From Larix sibirica (lineage: Eukaryota; Streptophyta; Pinopsida; Pinales; Pinaceae), in assembly GCA_004151065.3 (NCBI GenBank), contig NWUY0300003558.1, forward strand, positions 9,128 to 22,660: a stretch of 13,533 bases of DNA, written 5' to 3'. This document shows, piece by piece, positions 8,567 to 13,533 of the stretch. A program made the position numbers and the translations under genes. How positions within the stretch are numbered: position 1 is the first letter of the stretch; each line of letters opens with the position of its first letter. Below the pieces are notes generated by a model. That model searched no databases, had not been told where the DNA came from, and saw only the letters and a program-made list of their open reading frames with translations.

Positions 8567-9390
8567 CTACTTCAATGGATTGGGGTAGTCGCCTTGTTTT
8601 CTTTGTATCCTTGTGATCTGGGGATTATATCCTCCAATTCTTGTGCCTCGTCTGGTAACTATTTGTAGATTCTTAGTATTCAATGCTACATTTCTAGGAA
8701 CACAAGACACGATGTTAACATTCTTTTTATTATTAAGCGCTTCTAGCATGATGGGGCACTCTTCTAGATTGTGCTCCCCAATGCCACATTCTGTACAAAA
8801 TTTTAGATATGTCTTGTCCATCCATGGACAGTCTAGGCTCAGGTGTTCTTCGATGTAGCACACAAAATAGTATGGTTTTCCTCGACCTGGTGGTTGGTAT
8901 CCTCGATTGGTATGCCTTCCAAGACCATTGTATCCTCCTAGTCAATTGTTGTCATTGTTTTGGTGGTCATTGATGTGGTAGTCGTTATTGCGACCATCCC
9001 AACCTTTCTGTTCGACCATCTACATCCAGTACATTGTATGGTAGTTTGATTTTGTATTTAATTTCTTTATATAGTTTGCAGTCGAATTTTGTGTCATACA
9101 GCAAATTCCACACCATTTTGGTTTCACATTGTCAGCATTAGAGGGGCATTCTTTGGTCGAATGAGACTCAAATCTCTCGCAAATGTCACAAAAATAGCTT
9201 GTTTTGTTGTGTGGAAATTTTCTAGCTTTTGTTCTTCTGGGAATATTATTGGATTTTGTTCCAGTTGTTTCATTTCCCTTTGGTATGTGTTGCGGTTGTT
9301 ATAGTACCTTTTTCGTTCATTGTAGGGATAGGTATCTCTGGTATGGACTTCCCCTGAGCATGTGGTACACCATAGATTGTTATTCCTCAT
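8567..9390 (-). pseudogene. Gag C-terminal (nucleocapsid) fragment with multiple zinc knuckles
   Basis: This is the nucleic-acid-binding tail of gag. Four CCHC-type knuckles can be read: 9328-9369 (C-x2-C-x4-H-x4-Tyr, last Cys lost); 9146-9190 (C-x2-C-x5-H-x4-C); 8828-8869 (Tyr-x2-C-x4-H-x4-C, first Cys lost); and 8756-8797 (C-x2-C-x4-H-x4-C, intact). An extra WCGICC at 9098-9115 looks like another partial Cys cluster. Between the second and third lies an Asn/Arg/Gly-rich spacer (YNGLGRHTNRGYQPPGRGKP). The frame shifts once, near 9200, and then stays in one register to the protease and beyond. The large N-terminal capsid part of gag is absent, because recognisable coding stops at about 9390, right before the first knuckle. 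After the last knuckle comes a basic, low-complexity segment that I cannot assign. Confidence 0.85.
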
Positions 9391-9399
9391 TGTAATTGA

Positions 9400-9740
9400 T
9401 GAATATGATTGTCATTGATGACAATACATTAATGACAAAGGACAATGAGTGGAGGACATGGAAAAGGTTAATTTGGTTACATAAAGGACGTGATGGCATG
9501 GACAAAGGACAATAACATGACAAGTGTTGATGATGACTTGGAAAATATTGACAAGAAATCATTTATGACTTGGAAAGTTTAAAGGTAATGACATGGACCA
9601 AGACATGGCAAGGACAAGGAAATGATGCATGACATGAATGACATGCATGATGACAAGGCAAGCATGGATGACATGGCACAAAGGACAAGGACCTGGATTG
9701 ATGATGAGGTGGACAAGGCCGATGGAAAGCAAGACAAGGT
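9400..9740 (+). repeat. Degenerate GACATGG / GGACAA-rich repeat tract
   Basis: The plus strand is built of short, imperfect, closely related words: GGACATGG, GACAAAGGACAA, ATGACATGGAC, GATGACATGG, GGACAAGG. They recur from about 9420 to 9740 without a strict period. The strand is purine-rich and C-poor, unlike the flanking gypsy sequence. The overlapping minus-strand open frames (9559-9870 and its neighbours) are low-complexity Ser/Cys/Pro/His strings produced by the repeat and do not look like proteins. An 18-base perfect inverted repeat lies at its left edge (9408-9425). Confidence 0.6.
9408..9425. repeat. Perfect inverted repeat, 8-bp arms
   Basis: ATTGTCAT and ATGACAAT flank a two-base centre (TG). 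The repeat lies within 20 bases of the point where gypsy gag coding stops (about 9390) and could mark or stabilise the edge of the island. No partner copy is evident at the other edge. Confidence 0.5.
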
Positions 9741-9749
9741 AGCACAGTT

Positions 9750-10375
9750 GGGGGCATTTGGAAGATGGTTGCGGGCATTTGGAGGGTGTTGCAGGCATTT
9801 CATAGTGCCCTTGCGGGAATTTTAAGGTAGCCCTGCAGGCATTTTTATTGTCCCATGCAGGCATCTTCAAAGCTCATCCTGCAGACATTTTTATATACAT
9901 CCTGAAGACATTTTCAAATCCCCCCATGGGAATTTCAAAGCCCTCTTACGGGCATTTGATGGAAGAATGCAATGGCCCCTTGCGGGCATTTATAGTGGTC
10001 ATGCGAGCATCTTATGGAGAGCTGTGGGCATCTCCAGGACAGTGTTGCGGGAATTTTTTATGTTCCCTTGTAGGAATCCTAATAAGCCCTTGCATTCATT
10101 TTTTATAAGCCCCTGTGGGATTTTTAAAATCCCCCCATGGGAATTTTATGGGAGCTATAAGGAGCTCCCCCCTGCGGGCATTTATAAAGGCCCACTGCAG
10201 GCATTGTTGAAGTGGCTGCAGGCATTCTTCATGATCCCTTGTAGGCATATGGAAGGAATAAAAGAGAGCCCTTGTGGGCATTTTTAGTGGGCCAATGCGG
10301 GCATATTTTAGGGAGCTAAAAGGGAAAGTGAAAATGCCCTTGCGGGCATATATAAGAGGAGCTTGCGGTCATATT
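9750..10375 (+). repeat. Minisatellite-like array, period about 22 bp, about 26 degenerate units
   Basis: A core close to CCCTTGCGGGCATTT recurs with starts near 9751, 9771, 9791, 9811, 9834, 9855, 9879, 9901, 9924, 9945, 9979, 10000, 10021, 10044, 10067, 10089, 10112, 10136, 10171, 10194, 10215, 10238, 10271, 10294, 10340 and 10362. Most steps are 20-24 bases; the longer ones are about 34 or 46, as if part or all of a unit were inserted. Many units are small palindromes: ATGCCC-TTGC-GGGCAT at 10333-10348, CCTGCAGG at 9832-9839, and CCCATGGG in two units (9923-9930 and near 10135-10142). Open frames through the array on both strands are treated as artefacts of the repeat. Confidence 0.8.
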
Positions 10376-11215
10376 GCAAGATAACTCAATGACGTGGCAT
10401 AAATGATGAAGTGAAGGATTGGGTTTTGGAATCCACTCATGATGATTTTAAGTAATGATGATGTGGAAAAGAAGGTTAACAAAATATATATATTATTGAA
10501 GAGGATAATATGGAAATATAAAATATTATTTGATAAAATTAAAATAAAAAATGACATGTCAACCTCCAGAAGTTATGGAAAGGACATGTATAAATAAAGA
10601 GGACAAATTTTTATTTGTTGTGGGAAGAATGTGTATTAATTCAGATATGTGAAGAGAGCTTTGTTTTTCGGGGTTGAGGAGAAGTCTGAGGTGAATTATG
10701 TGGGCAGCAATAGCAGCAGATTCATGGAGAAGCAAATCAATAATCAAGCTTTTTATATTTTCTGATTTTTTGGGCTTCACTAAATAATTGACAGATTGGT
10801 GACATGATATATGCTGGTGGAAAGAATGAGATGCTAATTATATAACTGGTTATGGAAAGAATGATGATGTGACTATGGATAGTTAAATGATATGTTTATG
10901 AATGGGATGAATTTATTGGATAGAGTGATGATAGAGAAACAGTAATGGCAGATTGATTGAAGACATGATAAGGCATCAGAATGATAACATGAACAAGATG
11001 GGGATGATGTAATTGTGGACAGAACTATGATGATGTGCTTGTTCAATCAGCAGCATGTTATGACAATGATAACTTGTGGCATGATTGTGTTGACAAGGGT
11101 AAATTGATGTAATGTGACAAGAATGTAATTTGTATGTAACTAAAAGCTGGGCCTTGTACCATTTTTCTTAGTTGGATTGATAAAAATACCAAGTTGTGTC
11201 TTGGAATAGGATTTG
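10376..11215. other. AT-rich, C-poor segment without a gene
   Basis: About 840 bases continue the purine-rich composition of the island (GATGATG, GACATGA and GGAAAGAATGA words) and include an AT-rich stretch at 10480-10550. The short minus-strand frames at 10369-10557 and 10559-10780 have hydrophobic or low-complexity content and no recognisable motif. A long U3/R/U5 of an LTR or a non-autonomous element would look like this, but I find neither a clear TG...CA pair nor a convincing tRNA primer binding site. Confidence 0.45.
10589..10596 (+). promoter_or_regulatory. TATA box-like element TATAAATA
   Basis: TATAAATA is followed by AAGAGGAC and lies in the middle of the island, downstream of the 22-bp array. 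If the island is an LTR in plus orientation, this would be its core promoter and the array part of its U3. A second TATA-like site, TATATAAG at 10349-10356, arises from a variant array unit. The assignment rests on consensus and position only. Confidence 0.3.
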
Positions 11216-11216
11216 N
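11216..11216. other. Single ambiguous base (N) where gypsy homology stops
   Basis: This is the only non-ACGT base in the window. To its right the minus strand reads clear gypsy PR-RT linker (HFGFMACLYCME); to its left no family resemblance remains, although the frame stays open to 11058. It may mark a collapsed gap, a polymorphic base or an assembly join. Confidence 0.6.
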
Positions 11217-11730
11217 CTCCATACAATACAAGCAAGCCATGAAGCCAAAGTGTCCCTTCCTCAAAAGTTTAGACGTGTTTTGAGTCCATGGTGTAGATGC
11301 TTTAAGTCCCAATCCTTTGAGAGTGACTTCGCAACCATCTTGTTGGAAGGAGAGGAATTTCTCTCTGTGGTTAGTGGAGTAGGTCCCTATGGAAATAAGC
11401 CACTAAATACCCAAAACAACATCTATTCCTCCTACATGTGACATAGGATTTGTCCTTAAGGCTAAAGTCTTCCACGAAAAGTTCCACCTTGTCCACCATG
11501 CCTTCCCACTAAATACATATATGGCCTGGGATGTTGATAGGAAAGCGTTCAAAATTATCTAGATGGAGAGCCAAACATTTAACCTATAATTTAACAAGAA
11601 TGTTTAGTGTACTACCAAGATAAACCATAACAAGGACAGTTTTATTTTTAATATGGGCATAAAACTTGAAGGTATCAAATCTACCAAACACAATGATTGC
11701 GGAAGCGGAGACTGAGGGTTCTCCTTCTTC
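11217..11730 (-). pseudogene. Retropepsin and PR-RT linker of the second element, catalytic Asp lost
   Basis: The minus strand reads FGRFDTFKFYAHIKNKTVLV, then MVYLGSTLNIL with the active-site strand at 11608-11622. In plant gypsy proteases of this type the strand is normally hydrophobic-D-S-G-S-T-H-N-F. Here Tyr takes the place of the catalytic Asp, Leu the place of Ser, and Leu the place of His. Downstream come LALHLDNFERFPI (near 11560), VDKVELFVEDFSLKD (near 11475), and after a frame change DVVLGI-stop-WL at 11397-11423, where a Gln usually stands at the TAG (11403-11405). TYSTNHREKFLSFQQDG and GLGLKASTPWTQN follow. This order is typical of the stretch between protease and RT. The domain is certainly inactive. 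Confidence 0.8.
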
Positions 11731-12568
11731 TAAAGGTGCAAGGAATTGGTCTTGTGGACTATAGTCATTATCTAGTTCCTCAAGAAAATCATCCTTTGTA
11801 GGCTCATATTCAAAGTTGGAGTGGTATAGGTCTTCAACCATAATTATTTTTTTAAAGTGTTGCAAAGATGACCCTTAAGCTAGGGTTGAAAGCATTTATG
11901 TTAAGAGATTGAATGGTGAAGAATCAAGGTTTTGGGTGGCCTGACAACTAGGGGCTTTAATTGGAGGTAATTCAAACTTCCCCTTTTCCTTGGCCCTCCA
12001 AAGATATGTATAATCCCTTGTGCTAGCGCAAAGTATTTTCCTCTTATTAGCTTCAACAAGGTTATCAACTTTTCTAGTAGTAACAGTTTTTTCAAAAGAG
12101 TCAAGTCTACCCAACAAAATGATTGCAACAAGGGAGATTGAAGATTCTCCTTCTTCTAATGGTGCAAGGAATCGATCTTATGGACTAGAATCATTATCTA
12201 GTTCCGCAAGAAAATTATCCTTTGTAGGTTCATATTCAAAGTTGGAGTGGTGTAGGTCTTCAACCATAGATAGTTTTTTGAGTATTGGAAACATGACCCT
12301 TGAGCTAGGGTTGAGAGCATTTACATTAGAGATTGAATGTTGAGGAATCAAGGTTTTGAGTGGGCTCAAGATTGAATGGTGAGGAATCAAGGTTTTGAGT
12401 GGGCTGGCGGCTAGGGGCTTTAATTTGAGGTATTTCAAACTTTCCCTTTTCCTTGGCCATTCAATCATATGTATAATCCCTTATGCTAGAGCATAGTATT
12501 TTCCTCTTATTAGCTTCAACATGACTCTCAACTTTTCTAGTAGTAATGTTTTTTACAAAAGAGTCAAG
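11680..12568 (-). repeat. Tandem duplication, 426-bp period (142 codons), in frame
   Basis: Two copies lie about at 11680-12105 and 12106-12568. Matching anchors are exactly 426 bases apart: AATGATTGC at 11692 and 12118, CTCCTTCTTC at 11721 and 12147, GTTGGAGTGG at 11815 and 12241. Beyond the internal 39-bp duplication in the second copy the offset becomes 463 (CTCTTATTAG at 12041 and 12504; CAAAAGAG at 12093 and 12556). The copies have diverged by scattered substitutions, so the event is old. Because 426 is a multiple of three, the duplication preserved the gag-protease frame. Confidence 0.9.
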
Positions 12569-12990
12569 TTCAAAAACATTTACCTCAATTTGGATCTATG
12601 TCTACAAGTTTGAAATATAGATGTCCCACACTAGACCTGTAGAGTTTTTGCCCTTGGACTCAAAGACTTGAGACTTCTCAATGTATTCTTCAACATTCAA
12701 TCCCTTCAAGAAAAAGTGCATGAGTGAACATCATAAGGCTCATCCTAATTACAATTTTCTCTCTTAATTAGAGTATGTTCAAAATTGCTAAAATCCCTTC
12801 TAGGGTTTTTAGCAATCCATCTCTCACCCTAGGTATGGTTTGTCCCATCCAAATGTTGTAGTGACACATTGTTAATCCTCAGTTTGAATGCACAATTGGA
12901 GGGTTAAAAATTCCAACTCGATTTCATCATGTTGGTCCATCTAAAATACATGCAAGGTTCTAAATTGATTAGAGCCTGCTACACATTTAG
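11730..12990 (-). pseudogene. Gag-like region of the second element, with in-frame duplications
   Basis: Coding character on the minus strand begins near 12990 (KNFTKLNV, then EPCMYFRWTNMMKSSWNF at about 12960). It continues through HLDGTNH, GERWIAKNPRRDFSNFEHTL (about 12825-12770), LKGLNVEEYIEKSQVFESKG (about 12705-12645), and a basic stretch VEANKRKILC. Then comes an acidic block, EDLHHSNFEYEPTKDNFLAE, which occurs twice because of the 426-bp duplication. The basic stretch followed by an acidic linker before the protease fits a gag C-terminus without zinc knuckles, but I do not recognise the exact family. Stops are scattered, for example near 12905, 12825, 12745 and 12615. The small open frames at 11896-12131 and 12178-12468 are pieces of this gene. 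Confidence 0.6.
12331..12408 (-). repeat. 39-bp direct tandem duplication (13 codons)
   Basis: The copies at 12331-12369 and 12370-12408 both begin GATTGAATG and contain AGGAATCAAGGTTTTGAGTG; they differ at only a few bases. On the coding strand they give SPLKTLIPHHSI and SPLKTLIPQHSI in tandem. The higher identity than in the 426-bp repeat suggests a younger event. It is absent from the first 426-bp copy. Confidence 0.9.
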
Positions 12991-13009
12991 CTTCGTGAAA
13001 TTCTTAGAA

Positions 13010-13285
13010 CTTGCTATTTATTAGCAATTCGCCTACTTTCTAGGAGCCAAAGTTCAAGGGCTTGCATTTCAAAGTGAGTTGTGCATTCTCAGTCCTTATG
13101 ACCCTACAATCCCATCAAGCTTCATTCTAGCGACATGCATGTTGTTTCACGCAACTACTATTTTAGTAGTTAGGGTTTTAGGGCTTGCATGTCGAATTAG
13201 AGCACATATTCAAAGGAGTTTAACGAGATTATTTTCATCAACATAGGAGAAGCTGCTACTTTTAGCAATGCTTACTTTCAGGTGT
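13010..13285 (+). repeat. Diverged direct repeats, about 122-bp spacing
   Basis: AGGGCTTGCAT occurs at 13057-13067 and 13180-13190, 123 bases apart. TTAGCAAT followed by CTTACTTTC or CCTACTTTC occurs near 13021 and 13264, about 243 apart, or twice that spacing. The intermediate position (near 13150) has GCAACTACTATTTTAG, a weaker match. This suggests two to three ancient tandem units. No protein is evident in this stretch. Confidence 0.35.
13154..13170. repeat. Small inverted repeat (7-bp arms, 3-base loop)
   Basis: ACTACTA and TAGTAGT flank TTT. It is followed immediately by GTTAGGGTTTTAGGG (13169-13183), whose complement contains the plant telo-box AAACCCTAA. No U-tract or other terminator feature follows. 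Confidence 0.45.
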
Positions 13286-13339
13286 TCAATACTTTTTTTA
13301 ATTAAAAACGCTTCTTATATTCACAAAAACATATTTTTT

Positions 13340-13533
13340 TCAACCATGGGGAATTGGTAACTCGTTGGGATTACCTAGGATAGGGCCAAGTTCAAATCTA
13401 ATGGCTGCCACTATAACCCCAAGGGCCCAAGAGTATATCCAACAACTCGCAAGCCAAATATACCAATAACTTGTAACTCAGCAGGGGCCAAGACGTCTTG
13501 AAGCCCACCGGGTGAGCCTACATCCCAGGGGTC
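13340..13533 (+). repeat. Possible SINE head (tRNA-like A and B boxes)
   Basis: GGTAACTCGTTGGG near 13355-13370 resembles the D-arm A-box region of tRNAs (TAGCTCAGTTGG with one base missing). AGTTCAAATCT near 13390-13400 resembles the B-box GGTTCAAATCC, and the spacing between the two suits an internal RNA polymerase III promoter. The rest, to the window end, is GC-richer and unique here. It does not fold obviously into a cloverleaf, so a tRNA gene is unlikely. The element, if real, runs beyond the window. Confidence 0.25.

Larger units (their letters stand above)
250..9390 (-). mobile_element. Decayed Ty3/gypsy-type LTR retrotransposon (gag tail, pol, extra 3' gene)
   Basis: The minus strand carries, in the canonical Ty3/gypsy order, zinc knuckles, retropepsin, reverse transcriptase, RNase H and integrase, followed by an additional long broken gene between integrase and the expected 3' LTR. 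Integrase lies after RNase H, which is the gypsy order; copia elements have integrase before RT. The gag N-terminal part, primer binding site and 5' LTR are missing: recognisable coding ends just before the first zinc knuckle at about 9390, where a compositionally different island begins. The 3' LTR is not identified. Stops occur throughout while long stretches stay in one frame. The residue patterns resemble plant gypsy pol of the non-chromovirus type, and I see no chromodomain after integrase. Lineage assignment (Tat/Athila-like or a gymnosperm-specific clade) is inference. Confidence 0.9.
11217..12990 (-). mobile_element. Second, distinct Ty3/gypsy fragment (gag, protease, PR-RT linker)
   Basis: On the minus strand this stretch reads, 5' to 3', a gag-like region from about 12990, an acidic segment, a retropepsin-like strand (11570-11720) and the linker that normally leads into RT. 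The RT, RNase H and integrase of this copy are missing, since recognisable sequence stops at about 11216. Its protease context and gag differ from those of the long element to the left, so it is not the missing 5' end of that element. Duplications of 426 and 39 bp reshape its gag-protease region. No LTR is identified for it. Confidence 0.75.

Noticed and set aside
9559-10287. Open frames on both strands through the GACA tract and the 22-bp array
   Set aside because: The encoded strings only mirror the repeats (for example CPQPSSKCPQ), and there is no sign of selection or domain structure.
99-10359. Shared 11-mer TATATAAGAGG at 99-109 and 10349-10359 as a sign of paired LTRs
   Set aside because: An 11-base match is expected by chance in an AT-rich window of this size, and surrounding similarity is weak.
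9750-10375. CRISPR array
   Set aside because: The units are degenerate with spacers of only a few AT-rich bases that are not unique sequence, no cas genes are present, and the context is plant transposon DNA.
10785-10810. LTR end and tRNA primer binding site (ACA followed by GATTGGTGACATG)
   Set aside because: It starts with TTGG like a binding site, but I cannot match the rest to a known plant tRNA 3' end, and no paired LTR start is seen.

Overview
This window looks like repeat-rich nuclear DNA from a land plant with a large, transposon-dense genome. The evidence is two degraded Ty3/gypsy-type LTR retrotransposon remnants of different lineages. There is no intact host gene, no convincing rRNA or tRNA gene, no CRISPR array and no bacterial-style operon. 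The pol residue patterns (for example LGHTGYYRKFIR in the reverse transcriptase connection and GGHYQ...GLWWP in the integrase) and the several gag zinc knuckles recall gymnosperm and other non-flowering-plant gypsy elements. I cannot name a species or family from sequence alone.

Layout. (1) 1-250: AT-rich flank with nothing recognisable except a plus-strand TATA-like motif. (2) About 250-9390, minus strand: one long decayed gypsy element. Read 5' to 3' on the minus strand it holds a gag tail with at least four zinc knuckles (9390-8567), a retropepsin (about 8440-7900), a long unassigned linker (7900-6740), reverse transcriptase (6740-5740), RNase H (5740-5350) and integrase with HHCC, DDE and C-terminal domain (5160-4059). 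Downstream of pol comes a further broken gene of about 3.6 kb (3885-250) that is not pol. It has a conserved-looking body, a Ser/Thr/Pro-rich linker, a Lys-rich NLS-like cluster and a helical tail. A CCAAT and a TATA-like motif lie just upstream of it on the same strand.

(3) 9391-11215: an island of different composition (purine-rich, C-poor plus strand) with no credible gene. It contains GACATGG/GGACAA-rich repeats (9400-9740), a 22-bp-period array of about 26 degenerate CCCTTGCGGGCATTT units (9750-10375) and a plus-strand TATAAATA (10589). It may be a long LTR or a non-autonomous element, but neither end is proven. (4) About 11217-12990, minus strand: a second, different gypsy fragment (gag, retropepsin and the PR-RT linker). 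It was altered by an in-frame 426-bp tandem duplication and a 39-bp duplication, and its recognisable homology stops at the only ambiguous base, 11216. (5) 13010-13533: diverged repeats of about 122 bp, a small hairpin, a telomere-like motif and a SINE-like tRNA-related head.

Nothing here appears able to transpose. Both elements are full of stop codons, and key residues are lost (RT reads YFDG; the second element's protease has Tyr for the catalytic Asp). In the long element, reading frames stay in register for 1.6 to 2.6 kb despite dozens of stops. That points to substitution-driven decay, plausibly deamination of methylated cytosine, rather than indel-driven decay. The most interesting items are the extra post-pol gene and the 22-bp hairpin-like array.
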